Shown here: piece by piece, positions 48,609-59,123 of the stretch
Position numbering within the stretch: the stretch's first letter is position 1
How the letters are laid out: each line of letters starts with the position of its first letter
Source: Chromohalobacter israelensis
GTDB lineage: Bacteria > Pseudomonadota > Gammaproteobacteria > Pseudomonadales > Halomonadaceae
Reading direction: 5' to 3'
NCBI GenBank assembly: GCA_000761475.1
Contig: JQNW01000001.1
Span: 186,001-250,000 of the forward strand
Length of the DNA: 64,000 nt
The notes under the pieces: model-generated
Database searches by the model: none
What the model saw: only the letters and a program-made list of their open reading frames with translations
Told to the model about the DNA's origin: nothing
Program-made: the position numbers and the translations under genes

Positions 48609-49076
48609 ATGAGCGACAAAGAAATGAACGTCGAGAGCTTCAACCTCGACCATACCAAGGTCAAGGCACCCTATGTACGCCTGGCCGGGATCAAGACCGG
48701 CGATCACGGCGATGCGATTCACAAGTACGATCTGCGCATCTGCCAGCCGAACAAGGCCCACATGGAAATGCCCGCCCTGCATTCCCTGGAACACCTGATG
48801 GCCGAATTGTCGCGCAACCACACCGACAAGATTCTCGACATCAGCCCCATGGGCTGCCAGACCGGCTTCTACGTCACGCTGATCAACCACGACGATTACG
48901 ACGACGTGCTCGACCTCATCGACAAGACCCTCAACGACGTGCTCGTCGCCAAGGAAGTGCCGGCCTGCAACGAGATGCAGTGCGGCTGGGCCGCCAGCCA
49001 CAGTCTCGAAGGCGCTCAAGCCCTGGCACGCGACCTGCTGGCCAAGCGCAATGAATGGAACCAGGTGTTCGCCTGA
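48609..49076 (+). CDS. luxS: S-ribosylhomocysteine lyase LuxS (AI-2 synthase)
   Basis: 155 residues. Cleaves S-ribosylhomocysteine to homocysteine and the AI-2 precursor DPD. The metal site is seen in [10 protein letters not shown] and in [12 protein letters not shown]; the active-site Cys lies in [18 protein letters not shown] stands before the ATG. The next gene, mtnN, makes its substrate. Confidence 0.97.
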   Translation: MSDKEMNVESFNLDHTKVKAPYVRLAGIKTGDHGDAIHKYDLRICQPNKAHMEMPALHSLEHLMAELSRNHTDKILDISPMGCQTGFYVTLINHDDYDDVLDLIDKTLNDVLVAKEVPACNEMQCGWAASHSLEGAQALARDLLAKRNEWNQVFA

Positions 49077-49099
49077 TCGATAGAGGGATCACGCTCCAA

Positions 49100-49807
49100 A
49101 TGCGCAAGATTGCCATCATCGGTGCCATGGCCGAGGAAGTCGAACGCCTCGCCTCGCATCTGGAAAACCGCCAGACCCGCCAGCATGCCGGCTCGACGTT
49201 CCATTCGGGCCACCTGCATGGCGTCGAGGTCGTCATTCTGCAGTCGGGAATCGGCAAGGTGAATGCCGCCGTCGGCACCACGCAACTGCTCGAGGTCTAT
49301 CAGCCGGATGCGGTGATCAACACCGGCTCGGCAGGCGGCTTCGGCGTCGACCTCGAGGTCGGCGATGTGGTCATTTCCAGCGAGGTGCGTCATCACGATG
49401 TCGACGCGGTGGTGTTCGGCTACGAATACGGCCAGGTCCCGCAGATGCCGGCCGCTTACGCACCCGACCCTCATCTGGTGAACGTTGCCCGCGAATGCAT
49501 CGAGGGACTCGGCGAGCTGCGCGTCGCGGAAGGCCTCATCTGCACCGGTGACATCTTCATGGCCGACAAGGCCGCGGTCGACCAGGCCCGCGAACGCTTT
49601 CCGAGCATGCTGGCCGCGGAAATGGAAGCGGCTGCCATCGCCCAGACGTGCCATCTGTACGACTGCCCCTTCGTGGTCATTCGTGCGCTGTCCGATATCG
49701 CCGGCAAGGAGTCGGACCTCTCCTTCCAGGCCTTCATCGAGAAAGCCGCAACGCACTCGGCGATGATGGTCGAAGCCATGGTCAAGCGGCTGGGCACTGC
49801 GAGCTAA
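49100..49807 (+). CDS. mtnN: 5'-methylthioadenosine/S-adenosylhomocysteine nucleosidase
   Basis: 235 residues from ATG 49100 (MRKIAIIGAMAEEVERL, the family N-terminus). It removes adenine from SAH and MTA, supplying S-ribosylhomocysteine to LuxS. Purine-site segments NTGSAGGFG and AEMEAAAIAQTC are present; ALSDIAG carries the catalytic Asp. It begins 23 bases after luxS, so both steps of SAH recycling are in one operon. Confidence 0.96.
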   Translation: MRKIAIIGAMAEEVERLASHLENRQTRQHAGSTFHSGHLHGVEVVILQSGIGKVNAAVGTTQLLEVYQPDAVINTGSAGGFGVDLEVGDVVISSEVRHHDVDAVVFGYEYGQVPQMPAAYAPDPHLVNVARECIEGLGELRVAEGLICTGDIFMADKAAVDQARERFPSMLAAEMEAAAIAQTCHLYDCPFVVIRALSDIAGKESDLSFQAFIEKAATHSAMMVEAMVKRLGTAS

Positions 49808-49907
49808 GAATGCACCTTCCCCGCGATGACGGGTGACAGCGACAAGGCAAAGAAAGGGGAGAAAAGGGTCTTTGCCAAGACCGCCAACAGCCTTGAGATG
49901 CAAAAAA

Positions 49908-49934
49908 GCCGCGATCACGGATCGCGGCTTTTTT
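49908..49934. terminator. Bidirectional terminator between mtnN and cysS
   Basis: GCCGCGAT / ATCGCGGC stem with 5-base loop, flanked by A6 and T6, so it works on both strands. Confidence 0.9.
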
Positions 49935-49965
49935 GCGTGGGGACAAAGGCACTGCCCGGTGGCGG

Positions 49966-51351
49966 TCAGTCGCCCTCGACGACCCAGGTCGTACCGTCGC
50001 GACCATCCTTCAACACGATCCCGAACGCCGCGAGCTCGTCGCGAATGCCATCGGCGGTGGCGAAATCCTTGGCTTTCTTGGCCTGTGCCCGCGCCTCGAT
50101 ACGCGCCTCGATGTCTTCCTCGCTCATCGGCAACCGGCCCGCGCCCGCCTGCAAGAAACCTTCGGGGTCCTGGCCGAACAAGCCCAGCACACCGCCCAGC
50201 TCCTTGAGCTCATGCGCCAGGGCCGGCGCATGCGCGGGCGCCTCCTGCTTGGCGCGATTCAACTCGCGCGCCAGATCGAACAGCACCGCCAGTGCCTCGG
50301 CGGTATTGAAGTCATCATCCATCGCGGCGATGAAACGTTCGCGATACCCCGACTCCACCTCGCCGGCCACCGGAGCGACTCCCTGGAGCGCGTTGTAGAA
50401 GCGCTCCAGCGAACGACGCGCGTCGCTCAAGGCATCCGGCGCATAATTGATCGGGCTGCGATAATGGCTTGCCAGGAGCAGGTAGCGCACGACTTCCGGC
50501 GCATGCGCTTCCAGCACTTCCCGGATCGTGAAGAAATTGCCCAGTGACTTGGACATCTTCTCCTGATCGACCCGCACCGCTCCGGCATGCATCCAGGTGT
50601 TGACGTAAGGCCGACCCGTTGCCGCCTCGCTCTGCGCGATCTCGTTCTCATGGTGCGGGAACACCAGATCCGGCCCCCCGCCATGAATGTCGAAGGTATC
50701 GCCCAGGCAGCAGGTCGACATCGCCGAGCACTCGATATGCCATCCCGGCCGCCCATCGCCCCAGGGTGACGGCCAGCTTGCCTCGCCCGGCTTGGCCGCC
50801 TTCCACAGCACGAAATCCAGGGGGTCTTCCTTGGCGGTCTCGACCTCGACACGCGACCCGGCACGCATGTCATCGAGGTCGCGATTGCTCAGCTTGCCGT
50901 AGCCCTCGAAGCGGCGCACCCGGTAGTACACGTCGCCGTTGGCGGCCGGATACGCGTACCCCTTGTCGATCAGACGCTGGACCATGGCGACGATGTCATC
51001 GACATGCGCCGTGGCACGCGGCTCGCGGTCAGGGCGCAGCACGCCGAGGCGGCCCTCGTCCTCATGCATGGCCGCGATCATGCGCTCGGTCAACGCCGCG
51101 ATCGGCTCGTCGTTTTCCTCGGCACGCTTGAGGATCTTGTCGTCGATGTCGGTGATATTGCGCACATAATCGACCTCGAAACCACGCCAGCGCAGGTAGC
51201 GCGTGATCATGTCGAACGCCACCATGACGCGGGCATGCCCGATGTGGCAGTAGTCGTAGACGGTGATACCGCACACGTACATGCGCACCCGCCCCGCGTC
51301 GAGCGGCGTGAACGTTTCCTTGCGTCGCGTCAGCGTGTTGTAGATCTGCAC
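49966..51351 (-). CDS. cysS: Cysteinyl-tRNA synthetase
   Basis: 461 residues, class I synthetase. [16 protein letters not shown] supplies the zinc Cys and HIGH motif; [12 protein letters not shown] supplies KMSKS. The zinc ligands appear further in WHIECSAM. It charges tRNA-Cys. It is 12 bases downstream of glnS, an operon arrangement of two class I synthetases. Confidence 0.97.
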   Translation of the reverse strand: MQIYNTLTRRKETFTPLDAGRVRMYVCGITVYDYCHIGHARVMVAFDMITRYLRWRGFEVDYVRNITDIDDKILKRAEENDEPIAALTERMIAAMHEDEGRLGVLRPDREPRATAHVDDIVAMVQRLIDKGYAYPAANGDVYYRVRRFEGYGKLSNRDLDDMRAGSRVEVETAKEDPLDFVLWKAAKPGEASWPSPWGDGRPGWHIECSAMSTCCLGDTFDIHGGGPDLVFPHHENEIAQSEAATGRPYVNTWMHAGAVRVDQEKMSKSLGNFFTIREVLEAHAPEVVRYLLLASHYRSPINYAPDALSDARRSLERFYNALQGVAPVAGEVESGYRERFIAAMDDDFNTAEALAVLFDLARELNRAKQEAPAHAPALAHELKELGGVLGLFGQDPEGFLQAGAGRLPMSEEDIEARIEARAQAKKAKDFATADGIRDELAAFGIVLKDGRDGTTWVVEGD

Positions 51352-51363
51352 GGCAATCCCCTC

Positions 51364-53043
51364 TCAGCCTTTCTTCTGTGCCTTGGCCCAACCATCCTTG
51401 AGCCCGACCGTACGATTGAATACACGCTTGCCATCGTGACAGGCGTGACGGTCGGCACAGAAGTAACCCACGCGTTCGAACTGGTAGCGGCTTTCGGGCT
51501 CGGCCTCGGCCAGGCTCGGCTCGGCGTAGCCTTCGACGATACGCAGCGATTCGGGGTTGAGATGCTCGAGAAAATCACCGTCGCGGTCGCGATCCGGCGC
51601 CTCGACCTGGAAAAGGTTGTCGTAGAGGCGCACCTCCACCGGCACGGCATCCGCAGCGCTCACCCAGTGAATGACCCCCTTCACCTTGCGCCCCTCAGGG
51701 TTCTTGCCCAGGGTGTCGAGATCGACGCTGCAATGCAGCTCCTGCACCTCGCCCTGGGTGTCCTTGATGACCTCGTCGCAACGGATCACGTAGGCATTGC
51801 GCAGACGCACTTCCTTACCGGGCGCCAGGCGGAAGAACTTCTTGGGCGGCTCCTCCATGAAGTCGTCCTGGTCGATCCAGATCTCGCGCGTCAGCGGCAG
51901 CTGACGCACGCCCATGTCGTCACGCGCCGGATGCCCGGCCACCTCGAAGGTCTCGCGATGATCTTCGGGCAGGTTCGTCAGCACCACCTTGAGCGGCTTG
52001 AGCACGCACATCGCGCGCGGCGCGTTATCCTCGAGATCGGAGCGGATCGCGTGATACAGCATGGCGATATCCACCATGCCGCCGTCGGCGCGCGTCACGC
52101 CGATCATCTCGCAGAACTTGCGCAACGACGCCGGCGTGTAGCCCCGGCGACGCATCCCCGAAATCGTCGGCATGCGCGGGTCGTCCCAGCCATCGACGAG
52201 CCCCTGGTCGACCAGCAGCTTGAGCTTGCGCTTGGACGTGACCGTGTGTGCCAGATTGAGACGCGCGAACTCGATCTGACGAGGCTTGCTCGGCACCGGC
52301 AGATTGTCGAGGAACCATTCATAGAGCGGTCGATGGTCCTCGAACTCCAGCGTGCACAAGGAATGCGTGACGCCCTCGATCGCATCCGACTGCCCGTGCG
52401 TGAAGTCGTAGGACGGATAGATCTTCCACTTGTCGCCCGTCTGATGATGGCGCGCGTGGCGCACACGATAGAGGATCGGATCGCGCATGTTGATGTTGGA
52501 GGCCGCCATGTCGATCTTGGCACGCAGGACCTTCTCGCCTTCGGCGAACTCGCCTTGACGCATGCGCTCCAGCAGATCGAGGTTCTCCTCGGGCGACCGG
52601 TCGCGATAGGGACTCGGCGTGCCGGGTTCGGTCAGGGTGCCGCGATACTCGCGAATCTCGTCCGGCGACAGATCATCGACATAGGCCTTGCCTTCGCGCA
52701 CCAGGTGCTGCGCCCAGGCGTAGAGCTGGTCGAAATAATCCGAGGCGTAACGTACCGCCCCGTTCCACTCGAACCCGAGCCAGGCGATATCGGCCTTGAT
52801 GGCATCGATGTACGCTTGTTCTTCCTTGGCGGGGTTGGTGTCGTCGAAACGCAGATGGCATTGACCGCCAAACTGCTCGGCAAGCCCGAAATTCAGACAG
52901 ATCGACTTGGCATGACCGATATGCAGGAAACCGTTGGGTTCCGGAGGAAACCGAGTGACGATGGTATCCTGGCGACCGGCCTCGATTTCCTCGCGAACCT
53001 GATTGCGGATGAAGTTCGGGGCGGAGTGGCTGTCTACGCTCAT
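51364..53043 (-). CDS. glnS: Glutaminyl-tRNA synthetase
   Basis: 559 residues from ATG 53043 ([15 protein letters not shown]). [22 protein letters not shown] is the GluRS/GlnRS HIGH region, with a MSKS-like VTSKRKL. The C-terminal anticodon-binding beta-barrels are present. It charges tRNA-Gln directly. Upstream in-frame codons could lengthen it, but the family N-terminus supports this start. Confidence 0.97.
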   Translation of the reverse strand: MSVDSHSAPNFIRNQVREEIEAGRQDTIVTRFPPEPNGFLHIGHAKSICLNFGLAEQFGGQCHLRFDDTNPAKEEQAYIDAIKADIAWLGFEWNGAVRYASDYFDQLYAWAQHLVREGKAYVDDLSPDEIREYRGTLTEPGTPSPYRDRSPEENLDLLERMRQGEFAEGEKVLRAKIDMAASNINMRDPILYRVRHARHHQTGDKWKIYPSYDFTHGQSDAIEGVTHSLCTLEFEDHRPLYEWFLDNLPVPSKPRQIEFARLNLAHTVTSKRKLKLLVDQGLVDGWDDPRMPTISGMRRRGYTPASLRKFCEMIGVTRADGGMVDIAMLYHAIRSDLEDNAPRAMCVLKPLKVVLTNLPEDHRETFEVAGHPARDDMGVRQLPLTREIWIDQDDFMEEPPKKFFRLAPGKEVRLRNAYVIRCDEVIKDTQGEVQELHCSVDLDTLGKNPEGRKVKGVIHWVSAADAVPVEVRLYDNLFQVEAPDRDRDGDFLEHLNPESLRIVEGYAEPSLAEAEPESRYQFERVGYFCADRHACHDGKRVFNRTVGLKDGWAKAQKKG

Positions 53044-53210
53044 GGGCTGTCTCAAAGAACCTCTGTTCGTTCGCGGAGTGACCGGAGGGCGCATCGAAGC
53101 ATCGGCTGGCGCCTCGACACGGTTTCGCCCGCGGGTGCAAAGCCGCTATTATAGCGCGACGCCAGCGCGCGACGCCAAGTCACGCTCAGTTCTCTTGCCA
53201 GGATACGCCC
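53044..53210. promoter_or_regulatory. Divergent promoter region, glnS / ppiB
   Basis: A symmetric CTATTATAG at 53146-53154 offers a perfect TATAAT for glnS (minus) and TATTAT for ppiB (plus). No consensus -35 at ideal spacing on either side. Confidence 0.5.
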
Positions 53211-53705
53211 ATGATCGTTCTGCAAACCAATTACGGCAGCATTCGCCTGCGCCTCGACCATGACAACGCCCCGAAGACCGCTGCCAATTTCGAGCAGTAC
53301 GTGCGCGACGGTCATTACGACGACACCCTGTTCCATCGTGTCATCGACGGCTTCATGGTGCAGGGCGGCGGCTTCGACACCCAGTTCGAGCAGAAGCCCA
53401 CGCGCGCGCCGATCGACAACGAGGCCGACAACGGCCTGAAGAACGTCAAGGGCAGCGTCGCCATGGCGCGCACCCAGGACCCGCACTCCGCGAGCGCACA
53501 GTTCTTCATCAACGTCGCCGACAACGACTTCCTCAACCACCGCGACAAGTCCATGCAAGGCTGGGGTTACTGTGTCTTCGGCGAAGTCGTCGAGGGCATG
53601 GACGTCGTCGAGAAGATCAAGAACGTCCCCACCACGCGCCGCGGCATGCATGCCGACGTACCCGCCGAAGACGTCATTCTCCAGCGCGCCTACGTCGAAG
53701 ACTGA
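53211..53705 (+). CDS. ppiB: Cytoplasmic cyclophilin-type prolyl isomerase PpiB
   Basis: 164 residues without signal peptide. Cyclophilin core: [16 protein letters not shown] with catalytic Arg, [22 protein letters not shown], and [16 protein letters not shown]. It catalyses cis-trans isomerisation of prolyl bonds. It is followed 80 bases later by lpxH, the same pair order as in Escherichia (cysS-ppiB-lpxH neighbourhood). Confidence 0.96.
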   Translation: MIVLQTNYGSIRLRLDHDNAPKTAANFEQYVRDGHYDDTLFHRVIDGFMVQGGGFDTQFEQKPTRAPIDNEADNGLKNVKGSVAMARTQDPHSASAQFFINVADNDFLNHRDKSMQGWGYCVFGEVVEGMDVVEKIKNVPTTRRGMHADVPAEDVILQRAYVED

Positions 53706-53785
53706 TCGTTACGCGTCGCCGTGCCCGCGGGCACGGCATCGCCCTTCCGCTTCCTTCTCGCCACGTTCACGAGGACGCCAGCACG

Positions 53786-54526
53786 ATGACCACCCTGCTG
53801 ATTTCCGACTTGCACCTCCATACGGGCCAACCGGACATCACGCGCGGTTTCCTGGATTACCTGGAACGCGACGCACGTCACGCCGACACGCTCTACCTGC
53901 TTGGCGATATCTTCGAGGCCTGGATCGGCGACGATTATCTCGGTGACCTGGAACGCCAGGTCATCGAGGCACTGAGGCGTCTCAGCGATGCCGGCACCCA
54001 GCTCTATTTCATGCACGGCAATCGCGACTTCCTGGTCGGCGAGGACTTCGCCGCCGCCGCCGGCGCCACCCTGCTCGACGATCCCTGTCTCGCGACGCTC
54101 GGCCGTCAGACGGTGCTGCTGATGCACGGCGACAGTCTCTGCACCGGCGACGAGGAATACATGAAGTTTCGCGCCATGGCACGGGACCCCGAGTGGCAGG
54201 CCCAGATTCTTGCCTTGCCCATCGAGCAACGCCTGGAGCTGGCCAAGAGCCTGCGCATGCAATCCTCGGATGCCAATACGCAAAAGGCGGATGCGATCAT
54301 GGACGTCACGCCGGCGGAAGTCGAAGCGATCATGCGCGAGCATGGCGTGAGCACCCTGATCCACGGCCACACCCACCGACCGGCGGTACACGAATTCACG
54401 CTCGACGGCCAGCCCGCCCAGCGTATCGTGCTGGGTGACTGGCGCCCCGGACGCGGCTGGGAGGTACGCGTCGAGGGTGACGCCCCCCCACGGCTGCGTG
54501 AATTCGCGTTCCAGGTCCGCGCCTGA
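53786..54526 (+). CDS. lpxH: UDP-2,3-diacylglucosamine pyrophosphohydrolase LpxH
   Basis: 246 residues. Calcineurin-like metallophosphoesterase with LISDLHLH, YLLGDIFEAWIGDD, MHGNRDFLVG and the late HGHTHRPAVHEF metal motifs. It makes lipid X in lipid A synthesis on the inner membrane's cytoplasmic face. Slightly longer than the usual ~240. Confidence 0.95.
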   Translation: MTTLLISDLHLHTGQPDITRGFLDYLERDARHADTLYLLGDIFEAWIGDDYLGDLERQVIEALRRLSDAGTQLYFMHGNRDFLVGEDFAAAAGATLLDDPCLATLGRQTVLLMHGDSLCTGDEEYMKFRAMARDPEWQAQILALPIEQRLELAKSLRMQSSDANTQKADAIMDVTPAEVEAIMREHGVSTLIHGHTHRPAVHEFTLDGQPAQRIVLGDWRPGRGWEVRVEGDAPPRLREFAFQVRA

Positions 54527-54552
54527 GAAAACCCGGCGCCCTCTTCACGGCC

Positions 54553-57500
54553 TCAATGCTGGGGCTCGCCGAGCACACGGTCGAGTTGCGTGCGCCAGCG
54601 CACCAGCATCGGCGCATCGCTCAACGCCACCTGCCCCAGCAAGCGACGAAAACGCCGACGCACGTCATCGTCATGCGCATCGATCAACGTCAGCCATACT
54701 TCGCATGCGTAGAGCTGGTGGTGGCGATTTTCCTGCTCGCAGGCCACGCGATAAGCCTCGGCCGCCAGACGACGCACATCGTCCGGCGCATGCCCGAGGG
54801 CATGACGCGCCCGCACCATCTGCAGCGTCAACTCGGGCAGGTAAAGCGAATTGCGCTCACGCGCCATGATCAGGCATTGGTCCAGATACTCTTCCGCGCG
54901 CGCGTCGTCATGCAGTGCCAGACAGGCGTCGCCATACCACAGCAGCGCACGCTGATAACGGTCCTGCCCCGTGGCCTCGGTAACCTGCTCCATGCTGTTC
55001 TCGATCAGCGTCAGCCCCTCGGGATCGCCGTTCATCGCCTTGCACCAGCCGAGCGCACTTTGCGCCGCACAATGCCAGAGCTGCAGATCCGGCGTCGAGG
55101 TCAGCTCGAACGCCCGCTCGGCACGGGCCCCGGCCAGGTGGACGTGTCCGAGCTGGCGATACAGCGCCGCCGCGAACACCAGCGACATCGCCAGAGAACC
55201 GGGATGCTTGATCGACTCCGCCAGGCGGATCGTTGCCTCGATCTGTTGCTCGGCACGCCGGTAATCGCCGCGCAGGCATATCGCCCAGGCGTGATAGCAC
55301 GCCGCCGCCACCTGGGGATGGTCGGAGAAAGGAAGCCAGTCGAGCACCATCGGCTGATGCAGCGGGTCGATTTCCTCGAGATGCTCAAACGCATGGCGAA
55401 TGCGCCCCGCCCAGTACTCGCAATTGGCACGCGCATAATCCGCCAGTCGCTTGTAGCGTGGATCGCTCAGGCACTCGGCCAGCTCCGACAGGCGTGCCGT
55501 CAAGGCAAAGGCATCGGCATGTGCATGACGCTGGCTGCATCCGACCCAGAGTCCCCAGGTCACCAGGAACGACAGTTCGTCGTCGGGATCGTCGTCCCCG
55601 GCGCGCCGCGCCTCCAGGGCACCCAGCAGATCCTTGGCACGCACGAAGCTTTCATGGGCAGTGGGCGATCCATGACCTTCCAGCGCAAAGGCGGCTTGCC
55701 CGCGCACCGTCAACAGGCTGATATGGCGCTCTTCCTGAGCCGTCAAGTGCTGCAGGCACGCCAGCCCCGCATCGGCCATGTCGAGTGCCGTGCGATTGGC
55801 ACTGAGCTTGAGAGCGGCCCGCGCCGCCAGTTCGAAATAGCGCGCCGCCCGGGCATGATCGCCGCTACGGCGCAGATGCGAGGCGAAGTATCCCGGATGG
55901 CGCCCTATCAACGCCGGGAAACGCTCTTCGATGAGCGTCACGACCTGATGATGCAGGCGCTCCCGGACGTCCCTCGGGCAGGACAGATACGCCGCCTCCT
56001 GAAGCAGCTGATGGACGAACTGATAATCGAACGGACTGTCGCCGTGACATGGCTCGATGATCTCCAGGCGCTGCATGTGGGCGAGCACCTGCTTGAGTCG
56101 CGTGTCTCCCAGGCCGGTACATTCGCGCAGGAAGGCCACCCGAAACTGACGACCGACCACCGCGGCGACGTGCGCCACGTCGCGGTCGGCGTCGAGCTGC
56201 TCGATACGACTTGTCAACAATCCCAGCAGGCCCCGGGGAAGCTCATCCACCTGGACACGTCGTCCCTCGCGCCGGTCCATGTCGAGGCGCCGGCAGATCT
56301 CCTGCAGGTACAGCGGCACGCCGTCGCAGCGCTCGATGAGCTGGCTGCGCAGCCGGGGCGTGATGTGCAAGCGATAATGCCTGGCCAGCTGCATCAAGAG
56401 TCGCGACGACTGCCCGCTATCCAGCCGTCCCAGCACGACATGCTGATCCCAGTTGAGCCGCACGGGCAGCGCATCGGGTCCCTGGTGGCTGGCCACCAGC
56501 ATGAAAGGCACATTGATGGGCAACCGCGCCTGCAACGCCAGCAGCACCTTGAGCGAGGGTTCGTCGAGCCACTGCAGATCGTCGATGATCAAGGCAAGCG
56601 GACGTTGCGCGGTGAGGCGCTCGATCAATTCATGCAGCAGCTGCGTCACCGCATCGAGGCTGTCGCCCACTTCCTCCTGGCCACTGTCGCTCAACGCCTG
56701 GAACAGCGTCGCACGCCGGGCGTCGTCCAGGCCGGGCTCATCGGCCAGCCACGCCTCCAGCGTGGCTGCATCGAGTTCGCGGTCCAGGTGCCAGCGCAGC
56801 AGGGCACGCACCACGCCATAGGGCGTCTGGGTCGACAGGCGCGTCATCGGCTGCCAGCACATCGCCACTTCCTGGCTCTGCTCCCACTGTCGAAAGCTCA
56901 CCAGCAAGGCCGACTTGCCCATGCCCAGGGCCCCCTGCACCAGCACGCTCTGGCGCAGCCCGATCACCACCCGCGCCAATGAGTCGCGCAACTGACGCAG
57001 CGCCGTTTCACGGCCGATCAAGCTGGGGGGCGTTGCATCACGCCCCCCTTCGTCGATACCCAGAACCAGGGCCCGCAGGTGCACGCGGCCATCCGCCGCC
57101 AGCAGGCGCGTGGAGAGACGTGGCTGCAAATCCAGTGCCGGCGGCATGTGCTGGCTCGCCTCTTGCGATATCACCAGCTCACTGCCCTGCGCCGCGCTCA
57201 TCAGCTCGAGTGCCGGCTGGGTCACCTGCCCCAGGGGGTCCGCCAGACGGCGTTCGGGTAAATACAACCCACGGCCACTATTGAGGCCCGCCGCCAGTTC
57301 GAAGCGCGGTGCAGCCCCACCCCCCGTCCAGTGCCGCTCGACCTCGTCGGGCAGCTGACGACGACAATGCTCGTAAAGCGCGACCAGCTCGGCCAGTTGA
57401 TGCGCCGGCCCGTGGGTGCCGAAACAGGCCAGCCCCAATCCGCCCGTGGCGCCCGGCAGCCAGAAGCCCCCCAGCAGATGGCATTGACGCTCCAGCCAGC

Positions 57501-58431
57501 GCATCAGCTCCACTTGCAGCAGCAGGCAGGCATGCCCCTGGGCACGCTCCTGCCAATCGCCATGCAGCTGCAGGCGGATCGCCATGACCGAGAGCTGCCG
57601 GTAGTCGATTTCCTCTTCACGAATCGGCGCGCTTTCCAACGCCACGGCCCGCGAAAAAGCCCCCTGGGGAGATTCGGGAGTCACCGGCGAAGCGCCATCG
57701 GACCAGTAACGCGCCAGTTGCAGGAACTCGGGCTCCGGCTGCTGCCCCGACAGCGCCAACAACTCGAGGTAGGCGTTGAATTCTTCGTGTGCGGCGGCAC
57801 TTTGCCCCTGTTCGGCCAGCTGTCGCACGCGCCGCTCGTGAAACGGCCCGTACCCCGAGAAGCGGCTCACCAGCTGGCGGAGCACCTGATCGGACACCAC
57901 CTCGGCGGTTCCCAGCGCCTGTTCGATATAGGCGATCACTCGTTGCCGCCATTCGCTGCGCGTCTTGAGCAGCCAGCGCTGGAACTCGCCGCATTGCGGC
58001 AAGTGCAATTCTTCCACCAGGTCGCCACGGTACAACGACAGCAACTCGTCGACGATGGCGATGTCGACGGGGCCCTGAAGCAACGCTTCCAGGCGCCGGA
58101 CATCGAGCTGCCAGTGGTCCCCGCAATGCAACTCGATGCTTTGCCGGGACACGCTCAGCGCTCGGTCGGCCTCGTCGCCCAGGCTCTGGCGCAGGCAATG
58201 CAGGGCGTGGCGCAGGTTGGTACGCCCCGAAGAGAGTCCCTGGTCGGGCCACAGCATTTCCGCCAGCCCGGCACGATTGACGGCCTGCCCATTGAGGAGC
58301 AGGTAGACCCATAGCGCCTTGACCTTGTCGTAGCTGAACTGGGTCAGCGTCGTTCCGCCCAGCGTCATCGAGAAGTGCCCGAAGAGCGTCAACCGGGGCG
58401 GTGCCAGGCTGTCCTGAGTCATCGTCGTCAT
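54553..58431 (-). CDS. Giant SARP-type regulator: winged helix, BTAD, degenerate cyclase-like domain, AAA ATPase, TPR tail
   Basis: 1292 residues. Residues ~12-105 look like an OmpR-type winged helix (FGHFSMTLGG...KALWVYLLLN...TNLRHALHCLRQSLG). About 110-255 is a BTAD-like helical domain. About 275-430 resembles a class III nucleotide cyclase fold (QLSVMAIRLQLHG, then LGLACFG, AAGLNSGRG), but the catalytic Asp pattern is missing. About 470-720 is an AAA/NACHT-like ATPase with Walker A GALGMGKS (500-507) and Walker B LALIIDDLQWLD (612-623). The remainder is TPR-like helical repeats. Such STAND proteins act as ligand-gated switches. It follows miaE by 32 bases. The target genes cannot be read from sequence. 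Confidence 0.82.
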   Translation of the reverse strand: MTTMTQDSLAPPRLTLFGHFSMTLGGTTLTQFSYDKVKALWVYLLLNGQAVNRAGLAEMLWPDQGLSSGRTNLRHALHCLRQSLGDEADRALSVSRQSIELHCGDHWQLDVRRLEALLQGPVDIAIVDELLSLYRGDLVEELHLPQCGEFQRWLLKTRSEWRQRVIAYIEQALGTAEVVSDQVLRQLVSRFSGYGPFHERRVRQLAEQGQSAAAHEEFNAYLELLALSGQQPEPEFLQLARYWSDGASPVTPESPQGAFSRAVALESAPIREEEIDYRQLSVMAIRLQLHGDWQERAQGHACLLLQVELMRWLERQCHLLGGFWLPGATGGLGLACFGTHGPAHQLAELVALYEHCRRQLPDEVERHWTGGGAAPRFELAAGLNSGRGLYLPERRLADPLGQVTQPALELMSAAQGSELVISQEASQHMPPALDLQPRLSTRLLAADGRVHLRALVLGIDEGGRDATPPSLIGRETALRQLRDSLARVVIGLRQSVLVQGALGMGKSALLVSFRQWEQSQEVAMCWQPMTRLSTQTPYGVVRALLRWHLDRELDAATLEAWLADEPGLDDARRATLFQALSDSGQEEVGDSLDAVTQLLHELIERLTAQRPLALIIDDLQWLDEPSLKVLLALQARLPINVPFMLVASHQGPDALPVRLNWDQHVVLGRLDSGQSSRLLMQLARHYRLHITPRLRSQLIERCDGVPLYLQEICRRLDMDRREGRRVQVDELPRGLLGLLTSRIEQLDADRDVAHVAAVVGRQFRVAFLRECTGLGDTRLKQVLAHMQRLEIIEPCHGDSPFDYQFVHQLLQEAAYLSCPRDVRERLHHQVVTLIEERFPALIGRHPGYFASHLRRSGDHARAARYFELAARAALKLSANRTALDMADAGLACLQHLTAQEERHISLLTVRGQAAFALEGHGSPTAHESFVRAKDLLGALEARRAGDDDPDDELSFLVTWGLWVGCSQRHAHADAFALTARLSELAECLSDPRYKRLADYARANCEYWAGRIRHAFEHLEEIDPLHQPMVLDWLPFSDHPQVAAACYHAWAICLRGDYRRAEQQIEATIRLAESIKHPGSLAMSLVFAAALYRQLGHVHLAGARAERAFELTSTPDLQLWHCAAQSALGWCKAMNGDPEGLTLIENSMEQVTEATGQDRYQRALLWYGDACLALHDDARAEEYLDQCLIMARERNSLYLPELTLQMVRARHALGHAPDDVRRLAAEAYRVACEQENRHHQLYACEVWLTLIDAHDDDVRRRFRRLLGQVALSDAPMLVRWRTQLDRVLGEPQH

Positions 58432-58463
58432 ACCCTGGTTAGGCCGGTGTCCCGGCGAGCCCC

Positions 58464-59090
58464 TCAGGCCGCTGCCGGAACGCCGCTATGGAAGCGAAAA
58501 CAGGCATCCGGTGCCTCGATCAACTCGCGCTCGCGTTCGGCGAAGAAGGCGATGCGGGGACCGATATCCTGGGTGGCGTATTGCGTCGCCAGCGCCAGAT
58601 AGTCCTCGTAATGGCGCCCTTCCGACTTAACCAGAGCGCGATAGAACTTGGCAAGCTCGTCGTCCAGAAAAGGAATCAGCCGTGCGAAGCGCTCGCAGGA
58701 GCGCGCCTCGATGAAGGCTCCCACGATGAGGATGTCGACCAGGCGCTCGGGGTCGTCGCGGCGCACGTGGCGACGCAGGCCCTCTGCGTAGCGCGAGGCG
58801 CTGAGTTGCCGATAGGTGATGCCGCGGTCGCGCATCAGCGTCACTACCTGCTCGAAATGCAGCAACTCCTCGCGGGCCAGTTGCGACATCTTGGTCAGCA
58901 GGTCGGTATGCCCAACATAGCGGTACATCAGGTTCATCGCCGTGGACGCGGCCTTCTTCTCGCACTGTGCGTGGTCGATGAGCAGCAGCGTGGGATGCGC
59001 CAGGGCCTCATTGATCCAGGCATCCGGTGTCTCACAGGACAGGAAACTCTGCAGTTCCCGGGGCAGCAAGGCGTTTGCATCAGTGGACAT
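58464..59090 (-). CDS. miaE: tRNA 2-methylthio-N6-isopentenyladenosine-37 hydroxylase MiaE
   Basis: 208 residues. Diiron, oxygen-dependent enzyme that hydroxylates ms2i6A37 of tRNAs. Carboxylate/His ligands are visible in DHAQCEKKAAST, REELLHFEQV, FIEARSCERF and SEGRHYEDYL, the ferritin-like pattern of MiaE. It lies between a DUF1289 gene and the large regulator, close enough for one transcript. Confidence 0.93.
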   Translation of the reverse strand: MSTDANALLPRELQSFLSCETPDAWINEALAHPTLLLIDHAQCEKKAASTAMNLMYRYVGHTDLLTKMSQLAREELLHFEQVVTLMRDRGITYRQLSASRYAEGLRRHVRRDDPERLVDILIVGAFIEARSCERFARLIPFLDDELAKFYRALVKSEGRHYEDYLALATQYATQDIGPRIAFFAERERELIEAPDACFRFHSGVPAAA

Positions 59091-59123
59091 GGCGTTCTTC
59101 TATCAGATGGACGGTCGTGAGAG

